Part shown: one piece after another, positions 1 through 10,906 of the stretch
How the letters are laid out: the number at the start of each line of letters is the position of its first letter
Position numbering within the stretch: position 1 is the first letter of the stretch
NCBI GenBank assembly: GCA_036346225.1
Contig: JARFIW010001739.1
Location: forward strand, 12,255,001-12,319,000
Reading direction: 5' to 3'
Length of the DNA: 64,000 nucleotides
DNA from: Platerodrilus igneus
Lineage: Eukaryota > Arthropoda > Insecta > Coleoptera > Lycidae
The notes under the pieces: generated by a model
What the model saw: the letters and a program-made list of their open reading frames with translations, nothing else
Told to the model about the DNA's origin: nothing
The model's database searches: none
Made by a program: the position numbers and the translations under genes

Positions 1-1141
1 GTCGAAACTCTAGCGCCGTACGCGCTATCCTCCAGACGTTCGCTTGGAGATCTGTCGAGGTGTTCATGTTTGTTAAAGCCGTTAGCGCCGATTTACTATC
101 ACTGATTATATAATACTCGTCTCTGCCCGTATGGTTTATTACGTAATCGATAGCCTCTCGTATGGCTACCAATTCGCACTGGAAGATAGTGCACCAGTTC
201 GCGAGTTTGGTTTGAAACCGAAACACCTCCCTTTCCTGCTTATACACGACAAATGCCGCGCCTGCTTGCCCATCGTCCATACGTGAACCGTCCATATAAA
301 TTCTGATACCCATCGCGTCCTCATCACCTTCGACAAACTCGATCCCTCTAATATTAGCCGGGTGCCCTAACTCAGATACAACAATCTTTCTTGCAATTTC
401 CCTATTACCAAGATTAAGATCTTCGATAATTTCGCGCCCTTTTCCTATATTTATTAATCGTCTATCTCTAATCTCCCTAACGACATATTCGATAGGGAGA
501 GTCCTACTGATCACCAGGACAGCCTCCGTGGAGGTGGTCCTGCACGCCCTCGCCGCTTTTACCGCGGTTATGCGTTGTACGCTCGTCAATTGACGCATCT
601 CCCGGACTTTACAACCATCTGCCCATACAGAAGCTGCGTACAGTATTGCCGGCTCAATTGCTCCGGCATAAACCGTCCTCAGCGATTCGCCCCTGAAACC
701 CCACTTTATTTTAGCCGCCGCCATCATTTTATTTGATATTTCGCCGCCCTTACTTTTTACGTATTGTACGTGCGCTTTCCAATTTAATTTATTGTCGATC
801 TTGACGCCGAGGTAGGTAATACAATCTTTAAACGGATTTTCTCCTCCTAGCTCTAACCTAGGAGGTCTCTGTCCTGGTTTCGTGCCGAAATAAAGCGCCT
901 CTGACTTCGCCGTGTTAAATTTTAATTTTACCGCCTGCGACCATTCGTGTAATTTATTAAGCGCCTCGTTCGGTTTTGTGCGCATATCCATTAACAATCT
1001 CGATCTTACAATTAAAAGTGTGTCATCTGCAAACCCAACGATTGAGCATCCTGCGGGCAACTTGACCCTAAAGATGCTCTCATACAACAACTTCCAAAAT
1101 GTGGGACCAGAACATGACCCTTGCGGGCATCCCTTTCCACC
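1..1141 (-). pseudogene. ORF2 C-terminal part: RT catalytic core, thumb and RNase H
   Basis: One frame stays open for about 380 codons from 1141 to the window edge with no stop. It begins with the RT motif GCPQGS near 1133-1116, followed by the catalytic box GFADD near 1034-1020. A thumb region follows with TYLGVKID. The last 110 residues look like RNase H: an acidic residue in YMDGS, then the E of CELVAIREA, then the D of IISDSKSAL. All the acidic residues visible there are intact. The reading frame upstream differs by a frameshift around 1120-1140. The end of the protein is outside the window. It is long enough to be a recently active copy. Confidence 0.82.
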
Positions 1142-1560
1142 TCACGCGACAGAATTTCACCCGGAATTTCAACCTGTGCTAATCGCCCCGAGAAATAGCT
1201 CTTGACCAAAGACATCAAGTTTCGCGGACAACCCCTACGATCTAACTCGCAAACGATTAATGGCCACCAGGCAGCATCAAATGCTCCTGAAATGTCCAAA
1301 GCAACAACGACACAGTACTCTTTGGCATCTCTTGCCTGCTTAATTTTCCCGACAACGAACTCTAACGCGTCGATAGTCGACTTGCCCTCCACGAAACCAA
1401 ACTGTCGGTTATTAAAACCGCCGCTGTCTCGCACTAGGTGTTCAACACGCGTAGTCATAACGCGATCTAAAACTTTCCCCAGCACCGGTAGCAAGCTAAT
1501 TGGACGATAGCTGCCCGGATCTGACGCATCCGCCTTTTAGGTTTGGGTATAAATTTCACA
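1132..1560 (-). pseudogene. ORF2 middle part: RT palm and fingers
   Basis: This segment encodes the N-terminal half of the reverse transcriptase. Motifs in order are YRPISLLPVLGK near 1520-1485, GFVEGKST, and the first catalytic aspartate in VALDISGAFDAAWW near 1255-1295. It joins the endonuclease segment at 1636 only through a frameshifted stretch (1540-1690), in which fragments such as RCWK and KFIPKPK are visible in different frames. It joins the C-terminal part through another shift near 1130. The catalytic aspartate is present, so the damage is to the frame rather than to the active site. Confidence 0.8.
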
Positions 1561-1635
1561 TTCTGGATTTTCCAGCAACGCGGAAAAACGCCCTTTCTAA
1601 ACAAAGATTAAACAACCCAACAAAGACACACGGGG

Positions 1636-3108
1636 CTAACAGGCACGCCTGCAGAGCTGCGTCTGAAGTGATTCCATCATGCCCGGTGCCTTCTTAGGGT
1701 TCATCCTCCTAAGAGCCCTGACGACCTCGTGAACTAGGATTGCCTTATCGGCACCTGTTCCTTGCGCCTTTGCAGCTTCCCGACGTATTAAATCGTGCGA
1801 CCCTTCATCGCCCTCGAGATTATCCGATGGGAAAAATTTCTCTAGTAAATATTCCGCTGTGGTTTTAAAACCTTCCGTGTATTCGCCATTTGTTTTCTTT
1901 ATATTACTGAGCGCAATTTTTTGTTGTTTTCCTCTAATTACGCGGTATACGGTTCCCCAGGGTTCTTTCTCTGAGTTTTGCGTGCAGAATTCTTTAAATT
2001 TATTCGTTCGCGTTTCTTCTATTAATATTTTATATTCGCGGTAACTTTGATTATATTCTATTCTCCGTTGTTCTCTTATATCTCCCGAGGCGCGTTGATA
2101 GCGGCGCCTTAGGTTACGCGTTTCTGCCCGCTTGGTGGTTAGTTCCCGGGTCCACCAGGGTACGCTGTCTTTAAATGTTTTCTTTTGCGGCATGGAATAC
2201 GACGACGCGTCTACCACCGCGTCGTTCAATTTTTTCGCGAGTGTTTCTACTTCGTCTGCCTCTCGGCAGTTAAATAGCTCATTTTCGAGCGCAGGGATAC
2301 TTTCGCCAAATTTTTCTTTAAACCGCTCCCAATTTGCTTTTTTATTACAGAACCGCGGCAATATAGTTAGCTGCTCGTTTGCGCTTGTTTTGGATTCAAC
2401 GTCCCATGTTATTAATTTATGGTCAGAGAGCGTTTCCTCGTCCGACCTTAGTTTCCAATTACAAATCGTTTCTAACATTTCATGCGAGACTGCCGTAATA
2501 TCTATAAAACTGCTGCCTCTATGCGTCTCAAACGTAGGTGAATCATTAGTGTTTATCACACTAAGGTCCCATCCCGTAAAAAGATCAGCAACCTGCGAGC
2601 CTCTATCGTCTTCGATAGGGCTGCCCCATAATGGCGACTTAGCATTAAAGTCTCCCGCGATAATTAAATTTCTATTTCTACCGATTTTACGAAAGATTCC
2701 TTCAATTTGATTTATTAAGTCCTCTGTTTGAGGATTCTCCCGCCGGGAATCGATCGGCGGAAGGTAAGTGCTTATCACGTAAAACGTATGCAATCCCGTT
2801 TTTATTTCTGCGGTGGTTATGAACTCATTCGACAGATTGTTTAGGATTATTCCGGCGCACGTCCCGTTATTTATTATTATCCCGCTACGCGGTCGTTCGC
2901 TGTTTGCGTTTAAAACGGTAACCCCCTTCCCAAAACCTGTTATTTTGTGGCTATACAGGTGCGGTTCCTGTATAAGCCCGATGTCGATATTATTTTCGCT
3001 GAATAACTTTACGAAGTTATTTGTAGCCCCTTTTCCTTTCCCGAGATTTAATTGCGCGAATTTAATCTTCTTGCTTCTTTTAAATCTATCTTTTTCTTCA
3101 CGGTCCAT
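1636..3108 (-). pseudogene. ORF2 N-terminal part: APE-type endonuclease plus linker
   Basis: Open for 490 codons from the ATG at 3108. Residues of roughly 15-240 form an apurinic/apyrimidinic-type endonuclease, which nicks the target DNA to prime reverse transcription. Visible signatures are QLNLGKGKGA (strand with the catalytic N), LIQEPH (catalytic E), VISTYLPP, IIAGDFNAKSPLWGS (catalytic D and N) and TLSDHKLITW (catalytic SDH). All catalytic positions are intact. Residues after about 420 enter the RT leader (ALRRMNPKKAPGM), where the frame is lost. ORF2 begins inside the ORF1 stop region, which supports this start. Confidence 0.88.
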
Positions 3109-4528
3109 AATCGATGTTGCGTGTGATTGCGTTCTTCAATCTCAGCATCGTGGGGCATCTACTCGACTTGGCGTCGTGGCGCGTATCAACCTTCGCGCCA
3201 CCGCCAGTTCTGTCGTTTGCCCTAGCGCAAACCACTCAGCAGGGGACTGCCCTCCGGCAATTCTTGAACTCGTGACCGACTTCGGCACAGTTACCGCACC
3301 ACTGTACCTTCTCCCTGCACTCCATCGATCTATGGCCGTACTCGTAGCACCTGTAGCACTGCGTCATCGAGAAGTGGTCCCGGGCCCAGACTCTTCGCCA
3401 CCTAAGGTTTATAGCGTCAGCTAATATGCGTCTCCGAAGTGTGGGGGTCACTTCGAAGACTACGTTGACGAAGGGATCCCTAAGGCCCTTTCCGCCAAAC
3501 CTAAACTTCTCTCTAGGTGGTCTTCAATTTTCAAATCGCCGAAGCGGGGATTCTGGCACGCGATCAACCGCACCAGCTCTTCCGCCTTCATCCCGCTTCG
3601 ACCCCGGAAGAACGACCCGTGGGCGCTTCTTCTCGATGGTCTTCGCCACGAGCTCTTTGCAGTCACCGACAACCTTCGACTGCAGCTTCTTCGCATCTTC
3701 TCGGTTTGCACACTCGACAACTACACCGCCCTTGCGAGTTCTACGAGCTCCGACCACAACAAAACCATCACGAGCGGGATCGACCTTCTTCTTTAGGGTC
3801 GACATGACGTCATCCTTCTCCCCTGGCCTGGCGTCGACCCTAACTGCAAAGGTGGGCGTCGCACCTGCTGCAGCTGCAGCATACGACGCCTTCCGCGGCA
3901 TCGGCACCTCCTGGCGCCTGGAACACTGCTGCCCTGAAACACAAGCAACCACCGCTGGACTTCCCCCGACGACATTAGCTCTCCCAGAATCACTAGCCAC
4001 AAGCCGCAGCGCCTTAACCATACTTATAAGTTGATTCGCCGCGTCGAGGAAATCTTCCAGGGCGTAGCGAATCCTCTTTCTGTCCTCCACGACGATAGTG
4101 GCGGAGGTCGTCGGCACCCTCCCGGAGATGACCCAGTGCGCCTTCCTCACCCTCAATCTCAGGTGGTCCAGCTCATCGAGGTCGCTAGCAGCAACGCTAA
4201 CGTCGCTACCAGTCGTCATCTTTCGCCGGGCTCCCGAAGTTGAGGGCGATTCAGTCGCCGCAGCCACCCCAGGGGGCCCCGACTCTCCCGACACGACCGC
4301 CGCAGACACAGGCTCCTCTACCTCCTGTACCTCCTCCTGAATCCCTAACCTAACGTCTTTTAAAATTACCTTTAGCTGTTTCCCCAACAGCGCCCTCAGC
4401 CTCCGACCTATTAGACTCCGACCTATCTCCCCTCTTCTTCCTGGGCAACGGGTCCTCGTCGCGGTGGACCACCATGCTGACAAAACAAACGACAAAAAAT
4501 GACACCTAAAACGCAGCTCAAAAACCAC
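3098..4528 (-). pseudogene. ORF1 gag-like protein with CCHC zinc knuckles
   Basis: ORF1 of the R1-type LINE, expected to bind the element RNA. The frame is open from the ATG at 4528 to 3524, then shifts, continues at 3451, and meets one in-frame TGA at 3236-3238 before the natural stop at 3098-3100. The N-terminal two thirds are alanine-, arginine- and serine-rich, with an acidic and basic linker. Near 3350-3260 are two CCHC knuckles, CYRCYEYGHRSMEC and CGNCAEVGHEFKNC. A third cysteine cluster follows just beyond the internal stop. A tandem of three knuckles is usual in this clade. One frameshift and one stop separate it from an intact frame. Confidence 0.82.
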
Positions 4529-4580
4529 TTGACCGTTACGACGCTAAAAGAAAGACGCTAGAAGAACGCAAAACGTTGGT

Positions 4581-5509
4581 CCAATAAAAATGTTTTGTTT
4601 AAAGGTGAACCGTAAGCAACCTCGTATTTATTTAAACTTCGAACCGCCCAATTAAATATCAAATTTTAACAAAAATACAACAAGCACCAAGCGTCAAAAT
4701 AACAACTAGAATCAAATAAATTCCTTAGTGCAATTCGATTCAAAATGTACCGCGAAGAACACTATTTATTTATTTTAAATTTTTAAAACCGCCAAATCAA
4801 TTTAAATAAACTAATTACTTCAAAATATTAAAATATCTAATTTACAAACAACAACACTTTATTTTTAAACGTGTAATTAAGAAAATAAGATCGAGCGCAA
4901 TCGGAATGAGGTAACCGGAAATGACCTTTCACTTAATCACTTGGTAACTGTAACTGCTACACCGCTTAATTACACCAAAATCGATCTTAAAGAAACTTAT
5001 AAGTACGCGTGTACTTAAATTACGGAAAATTTATATTATAATTGTTTTAAAATTTACAGTTTTTGAGATATTTATTTGATTTAAAAGGCTTAGATTTTTG
5101 TTTTTGGTTATTATTTTATTATACGCGCACTATAAAAATTTCACACACTTTTTGGTTGTTTTACCCGGTTTTATACTCGATTTACGCGGTTTTTATTTTA
5201 AATTTATTATTAAAAATGCCTTTTAAGTTATTCCGAAATTATTTTGAGTATTAGTTTAGTAGATTTTGTTTTGTTGGCCTGTAATTTATTTATTTTATTT
5301 TAAAACGCGGATTTAGTTTAAATTACAAAGAAAACGCGATTTATTTAGTTTTTATTTAGTTTAAATTCTGTTTTAAAATTTTTATTTTACTGCCCTGTAT
5401 TTAAATTTTGATGGCACACAATTATAAAAATAAAACACAATAAAAGCAAAGCTTCAAATAAAATAATTCAACAATAAATAATAAAACCCTAGATAAACAC
5501 TTACTGTTA
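4581..5509. other. AT-rich stretch without a recognisable gene
   Basis: About 900 bases of very AT-rich sequence with only short chance frames. The part nearest 4580 may be the 5' UTR of the R1-type LINE, which transcribes leftward from here. No repeats, target duplication or conserved domain was seen. Confidence 0.5.
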
Positions 5510-6090
5510 TTGCTGAAGCGAGAGCTCGGCAGAAATACGTCCGCTCGCTTCAAGCGGCAACTAGAAAGTACGAGAAAGAAACAGCGAAATTACTCCTAGA
5601 TACACACTTCCCAGGAAATGCACACTTATCGCCTATCACTAGGATGGATGCTCCCAGGTCAGCCCCTGACGAGGCAGACTGGGAGGTAGCCAACCGGGTG
5701 GTTCAGGAAGAAAACGTAAAATAGGTAATCTTAACCTTCCGACCTTTTAAGTCCCCGGAACTGGATTACATTTTTCTACCCCTACTGCAGTGGGGTCTGG
5801 AGAGGCTGCCTCCTCACCTGGCGAGGCTGTTCAAAAGCTGTATTGCGTTCAGATATATCCCCAGGAGCTTGAGGAAGGACAGGGTGGTCTTCATTCCTAA
5901 GCCGGGACGGAAGGACTACTCCTTGGACAAATCCTATCGCTGAATCAGCCTAACGTCCTTTTTTGTTAAAGACGCTGGAAAGATTATGCGACATTAATAT
6001 CAGGGAAGGGATTGGGCAGTACCATCCTCTTCACCCAAACCAACATACCTATATACCAGAGAGGTCTACATAGTCTGACCTACACGCTAC
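5510..6090 (+). pseudogene. Remnant of a second LINE reverse transcriptase (Jockey/I-like)
   Basis: A plus-strand relic of the region just before and into the RT domain of a non-LTR retrotransposon. The peptide ETAKLLLDTHFPGNAHLS is followed by WEVANRVVQEE. Beyond a stop come FKSPELDYIFLPLLQWG, LARLFKSCIAF, RVVFIPKPGRKDYSLDKSYR and ISLTSF, the familiar leader of RT domain 1. The last recognisable piece, around 6030-6090, corresponds to the HPNQH and YQRG...STE region of related elements. It ends abruptly before the catalytic aspartates. No endonuclease, ORF1 or tail remains. The family assignment is by wording of the motifs. Confidence 0.7.
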
Positions 6091-6128
6091 ACGGAGTCCG
6101 TTCGAACCGCCGGGCCAGTTGTGGTAAC

Positions 6129-6213
6129 AGGGTCAGTTCGAGTGCCGGGTCAGCGGGTTCCGAATCAGTGGGTCAGTGGGTCACCGGGTCAAGAATTTTT
6201 GACCCGGTCCAAC
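6129..6213. repeat. Cluster of GGGTCA hexamers ending in a hairpin
   Basis: Five direct copies of GGGTCA lie within about 60 bases. The last forms a 10-bp perfect inverted repeat, ACCGGGTCAA and TTGACCCGGT, separated by six bases (about 6183-6208). The hexamer resembles a nuclear-receptor half-site, but the cluster sits between two dead transposon fragments, so a regulatory role is only speculation. Confidence 0.45.
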
Positions 6214-6217
6214 TCTG

Positions 6218-6435
6218 TTGGACACGAGAAACCATTTCAGCATTGTGATTTCTTGTCTTGCAGATAGAACGAAATTTCCACCGGTGATAATTCTCAAAAA
6301 ACAAACTTTCCAAAATAAAATTTTTTAGATAGCTGCTTTATTTGTGTACGTGAGAAGAGATGGATAGATAAAGCAGATGCACATTTATGAATTAAGAGAA
6401 TTTGGAACAAATGACCAGGAGATCTTGAGGGTTTA
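6218..6435 (+). pseudogene. Fragment of Tigger/pogo-type transposase (partial duplicate)
   Basis: This 220-base stretch aligns by eye with 7060-7270 of the longer transposase relic downstream, in the same orientation and with many substitutions. It covers the middle of the DDE domain, from the GHEK..HF motif through the stretch ending near the ILKKQTF peptide. It is too short to say whether it came from a second insertion or a local duplication. Confidence 0.65.
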
Positions 6436-6477
6436 TTTAGTATTTATGCTACTATCATAAGAGTAACATATCGACAA

Positions 6478-7711
6478 TAAGGAGAAGGTTTCGGTATGAA
6501 GCGGTCTTTAAGTTAAAAAATATTGAATATATGAAAAGGAATAGCAGTCGTGCGGCAGCAAAAAATTTAATGTGTACGAGTCCATGGTAAGCAGATACAT
6601 GAAAAAGGAGACATATTAGAAAAATGCCTATGAAAAAAGAGTGTGTTAGGAAGATGTATTCTTTCATGGCCAAAGTTGGAAAAAATTGTGGTTGTAACTG
6701 TGGTTGGGAATCCTCAGAAGGGCTTGATATTAAGCAGAAATAATCTTCGTTAGTTTGCTTTAAAGTTTGCAAATAATATTTTAGCGGATAGTGAATATTT
6801 AAACCTACATCCGGATAGTGTAAACGTTTTGTAAAAAATTTGGTACTTCGAAAAAAAACAAAAATTTCGCAACAGTTCCCTGCAAACTTGGAGAAGATAT
6901 TAGATTTCCAAAAGTTTTTTACCGATAAGAGAAAGAAAATCAAACATAATTATCAACTTTAACATATAGCAAGAATGGATGAATCTCCTGTATCCTTTGG
7001 TATGGTTTGAACCAGAATAGTTGTCTTAAGGGGAAATAAAACGATTACCATTAAATCAACTGGGCACGAGAAGAACCATTTCACCATTGTGTTATCTTGT
7101 CTTCCACATGGAACGTTATTTCCACCTATGATAATTTTCAAAAAGATGACTTTCCAAAATTAAGATTTCTCGGAGTTAATTTGTTCGTATATATGAAAAG
7201 GACTGAATAGATGAAGCAGGTGTATGTTTATCAATTAAGAGTATTTAGAACAAACGTCCAGGAGCACTTGAAGAGCCAAAAAATCTTTTATTGTGAGATA
7301 TGTTCAGATCGCATATCATCGATAAAACAAAGAAAGATCTCATCAACTCTAGTATTGACACGACAGTAATACCAGGAGGCCTGGCATCTTGTCTTAAAAC
7401 CATTGAACATTTCTTTATATAAACCTTTTAAAGCAAATTTGTGGAGATTTTGGAACGAGTGGATGATGATAGTATAAAGACCATTTACCAAAGGTGGGCG
7501 AATGCGCTATATTTCACTAGAAACAATGTGTTAATAGGTGGTTAACTCTTGGAAAGAAATAAATCCAGATGTAGTAATCAAATCCTTCAAAAAGTATACT
7601 GTCTCAAACAATCTGGATGGTGCTAAAGATGATTGCCTGTGAAATTTTATAGAAGACATTGTTGATGACAATGATGTGCTAAAGCATATTGAGAATGAAG
7701 ATTATGATTAA
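6478..7711 (+). pseudogene. Tigger/pogo-like (Tc1-mariner superfamily) DDE transposase relic
   Basis: A nearly full-length but heavily mutated transposase. The N-terminal helix-turn-helix part is visible at about 6480-6600 (RFRYEAVFKLKNIEYMKR, then SSRAAAKNL). The middle has FPANLEKILDFQKFF. The catalytic domain starts at MDESPVSF near 6975-7000 (first D of the triad) and continues with ITIKSTGHEKNHFTIVLSC and PPMIIFKK. Then come KPFKANLWRFWNEWMM and FTKGGRMR near 7420-7505, and the C-terminal IKSFKK and NNLDGAKDD ending at a TAA at 7709-7711. Stops and shifts occur throughout. The second catalytic aspartate region is not recoverable with certainty. TA target duplications and inverted repeats were not identified. 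Confidence 0.75.
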
Positions 7712-9039
7712 CTTTTTGCATGTCGTCTGATGAGCAACTGTGAATATTTATTTTGATTAGTAGTCCAAAATAAATTAGTGTGCAGTAAATTTACACATAG
7801 AATGAATACAATTTTATTAATCAATCTCACTTCAAACTTTGTTTTTGTGCAAATATATGTTAGTTACTGGCTTATAAGTTGACACCAGTTTTCATTAAAA
7901 AAACGTGACCTCAAAGGTGCGGCTTGTACGATGTATTTATAGCGTATATATCAACTCTTATAGCAACTAGAAACAAATTACGTATTTTAAAAGATATTGT
8001 CAAATTGTGTCAATGCATTTGAGTGAAGCTCTTAACTTTGATGAATGAAAATTTAATGAGATTTAAAGCAAAATGGCGATACAGCAAACAGGAAAGCTGT
8101 GAAAAATTACAGCAATCAAGATATCCATTTTCAGGATGGAATCATAGGACTTCTTTGATCTTGGTTAAACTGGTTTTCCATTCATTAACAGCATCGTCTC
8201 AAGTTAATTACACGTTACCTTTTAACTAAAATGTGACTGTTAATATACCAAGGAATAAATTTCATTACAGTACAGATTCCATTTCAAAAAACTTAAAAGC
8301 TTTTATACAAAGCTAGAATCGAAAAGCAATAACGAATATGCAATATCAAGTGCCATAGGTAATATCCCCAAATAAAATTTTATAGTATCGACCTTGTGAA
8401 TTTTATGGTTAGTAGGACAATTTAGTCAACAAAACACATTTGCAACTGTTCACAACTTACCAAGTTGCGCAATTATTTTACACGCTATACATACAATACA
8501 GATTCTTGAAAATGCGATCTTTATATTACTTATCCACATACCCAATCTCACTTGGTTTGAGTGATACAGAATCTATATAAGTACCACAATATTTATCAGT
8601 AATTATTTTGTGTTGACAAACGGTTCAGTGTTTTCAAACACTTAACAATGAACGTGCTTCCTAAGCCGAATCTCACAACAAAGATAGCTTTAAGTAGACA
8701 GAAACAACTAGAAACTATAATCGAATTGTGCAATTCTGAAATGAAAGTTAAACAATAACCGAAAGAGGAAGTGATGGCTGCATGTACATACAAGACGTTT
8801 TAATGCTTACCTTAGCGAGTTTCTAAGCGTTAGGTACACATTCACAGCTTTTCCATTATCACTTTAGCGTTGATCGTAAGGCTTATATACTTGAATCCAC
8901 AAAAACGCTTTTTGTGCCATTGCCTTCATTCAGGAAGGCTTGCAAGACTGAGTCAGACAACGTCATTGCAAATATCATTCTGATATATTATAGAAATAAT
9001 TTTAATAATAATTATCAGGTTTAAGTACAATTATTTCTT
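7712..9039. other. No gene recognised
   Basis: About 1.3 kb of AT-rich DNA with short chance frames only. I saw no conserved domain, long repeat, tRNA or splice-bounded exon. Part may be the 3' flank of the Tigger-like element. Confidence 0.5.
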
Positions 9040-9157
9040 TTCGTCCTGAGGTTTTCTGTCTTGAAACTGTTTGGACGCTTACCTCCATTGATTTCTATTC
9101 TTAGCTAGCCTACACATTTTCCCGAAATACCCACAACCTATATCTTTGACTATCTGT
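9040..9157 (-). mobile_element. 3' end of an RTE-type LINE (left half of a split copy)
   Basis: Read on the minus strand, this encodes the extreme C-terminus typical of arthropod RTE-type ORFs: a VKDIGCGYFGKM segment followed by CRLAKNRNQW. It then runs into an AT-rich tail. It continues in frame from the segment ending at 16022: the peptide LDYCTQI on the right resumes here. The 6.9-kb fold-back element therefore landed inside this LINE. The flanks CTATCTGT (9150-9157) and CTATTTGT (16022-16029) look like its target duplication. Confidence 0.75.
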
Positions 9158-9770
9158 TTGAGTAGAAGGATAACAGGAGAACCAAAACCTCTTTTCCTAC
9201 AGCATCCTCAATTCCTTACTCGCTCTGGACCAAACGTTTTCTTCGACTAGCCATTTCATCTTTGGCGATAAATATATCTCGTTTAGTATCAATTAATATT
9301 AGATTTTTCTCAGCTACCTGAATTTCTAGGAATTTTTTAGATAGCATCACTCCCTAAAGCGGTATCCCAATTTTAAGATTTTTTACCAGCAGCGATTTCC
9401 TTCCGTCCTTATCAATTTTATAGCCATGCAGCACAACAAATTAGTCTAAAATTTTACGCAAAATCCAAATCTGTAAACAGATTTAAACTTCTTACAGTTT
9501 TACACACATACCATCTAGCGAACATATAAAAAATTTTTTTGGTTTCTTTTAAGATAAATATATCTTGTTTGGTATCAACTAATACTAGATTTTTCAGAAA
9601 AATCACAAATCTGTAAATAGATTTTAAATAGGACCACCTCTTACAAAGTTACACTTTTTAAAGGACCCAAACCTCTAAATTTTTGCTCATCTAAATTTAA
9701 CTCCATCTTTAAAACCTTTTTTTTGCTACCCAAGACATATGCTTTAACCAACCATTTACCGAGAAATCTA
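9158..9770. repeat. Left inverted arm of the fold-back element
   Basis: Reverse-complement match to parts of 15130-16021. Good landmarks are the segment around GAAATGGCTAGTCGAAG (right arm 15947-15963), the phrase around AAACAAGATATATTTATC, and the segment ending with the GACATATGCTTTAACCAACC wording near 9735-9760. It holds one full and one partial subterminal unit, fewer than the right arm. A second copy of the inner end (around 10100-10146) flanks the Penelope insertion. Confidence 0.7.
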
Positions 9771-10191
9771 AAACCGCAGGAATTTTGGAAATAAACCCTT
9801 TACAAGCCATAAGTGTTAGATATTTAAAACCATTTTCAAACAGTAATGTTCTATTTTAGAACAATGTAAAACATTCCAAAGTAATGTGTTTTTATATATA
9901 AATGGAAAAGTTAAGTTTAGCAACAACAACCACACTCTTTAATTAGAATATTCAAAAACGCGACTTTTAAAATTTTAAACAGAATAAACTTTTACACTAA
10001 ATTTTATCAATTTTTTGATTTTACATTTAGTTAACTCGATACTAAATAGGTACTTTGGAAAATACAATTCGTATCTGACTAATTTCTTGTCGAAAAGACC
10101 CCAAACCTCTAATTTTTGCTCATCTATATTTAACTCCATCTTCAAATAAAATTAAATAAAAAAAAAAAAAAAAATCCGTAAATCAACGACT

Positions 10192-10700
10192 TTGCAATCA
10201 ACCACCTCTAACGATAATGTTAAATATGTTAAACTTCCGTTTCACAAAACCACAGAGGGTCTTGATAAAATATTCAAACAGTGTAATTTCAAAATTGCTT
10301 TCACTAATACTAATAAAATTAAAGATTTGCTAGGTAATCCAAAAGACAAGGTGGAAAATTGCAAAACTCGGGGATTTATGAAATTAGTTGTGCAGGGCCA
10401 GGGTGTTTTCAAAAATATATTGGTCAGACCAAGAGGAATATAACAACAAGATTTAAAGAACACATTGCTCACTTCAAATATGGTAAATATGAAAGGTCTC
10501 AGGTTGCCAAACATATATTTGAAACCAGCCACCCCGTTAAACTAGAAAATGTTAAATTGTTAAAAGCGGTACCAACGTTTTCCTCCTTAAATGCCTATGA
10601 ATCAATTAAAATTGTTAAACATAAAGGACCCCTCTTAAACACCGATAAAGGGCCAATAGAGTCATCTGCTTTGCTTTCCCTATTGGTCAACAACCAATGA
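10192..10700 (+). pseudogene. Penelope C-terminus with GIY-YIG endonuclease domain
   Basis: The first half (10192-10360) reads in one frame as the linker between RT and endonuclease (KIAFTNTNKIKDLLGNPKDK). The frame then shifts by one, and 10359-10700 encodes the nuclease. Its signature is GIYEISC followed 11 residues later by KYIGQTKRNITTRFKEH, the GIY and YIG half-motifs with the catalytic arginine. SQVAKHIFETSHPV follows, where related proteins have the conserved histidine and acidic positions, and the protein ends SSALLSLLVNNQ. The domain itself is intact; only the upstream frame is broken. In Penelope elements this enzyme cleaves the insertion target. Confidence 0.82.
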
Positions 10701-10865
10701 GAAAGCAAGATTAAACTGGTTCCGCTTCAGTATAAATTAGGTAGATTTAAGTTATAATGTCACAATTCACTTGTTTGTTGTTGAGAACACCAGCCTGCGG
10801 GTGAGGAGAATATCCTCGATAGTGTTTAAAGCAACAATATAGTAAATTATACAGCTAATTTTTTT

Positions 10866-10906
10866 CTACTGATGATGACCACATAGTGGTCGAAATACGT
10901 ATCTAG
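10866..10906 (+). ncRNA. Hammerhead ribozyme motif (type I, minimal, probably dimeric)
   Basis: The order is CTA, the core CTGATGA, a hairpin GACCAC-ATA-GTGGTC, the core GAAA, then TACGTATC and TAG. GAAA and CTGATGA are the two invariant strands of a hammerhead core. The hairpin is a perfect 6-bp stem II. ATACGTAT is a self-complementary stem III with no loop, so two copies would have to pair. Cleavage would follow the C at 10903. CTA and TAG form a short stem I. One unpaired T (10876) between the core and stem II departs from the textbook shape. Hammerheads are known from Penelope-like elements, which supports the call. Confidence 0.55.

Larger units (their letters stand above)
1..4580 (-). 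mobile_element. R1-clade non-LTR retrotransposon, 3' end outside window
   Basis: A LINE runs on the minus strand from about 4580 to the left edge of the window. It holds a gag-like ORF1 with zinc knuckles, then ORF2 with apurinic-type endonuclease, reverse transcriptase and RNase H. ORF2 starts inside the end of ORF1: its ATG at 3108 overlaps the ORF1 stop at 3098-3100 by 11 bases, an arrangement common in this group. Several frameshifts and at least one stop break it, so this copy is dead, but long frames survive and the decay is modest. The 3' UTR and tail lie beyond base 1, so target-site specificity cannot be judged. The clade assignment rests on the RT core wording and domain order and is an inference. 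Confidence 0.85.

Noticed and set aside
2132..2710. Plus-strand open frame of 192 codons
   Set aside because: Antisense to the LINE endonuclease, whose catalytic motifs are all on the minus strand.
3426..4340. Long plus-strand frames rich in Ser, Pro and Arg
   Set aside because: Antisense shadows of the GC-richer ORF1; no domain and no conserved start.
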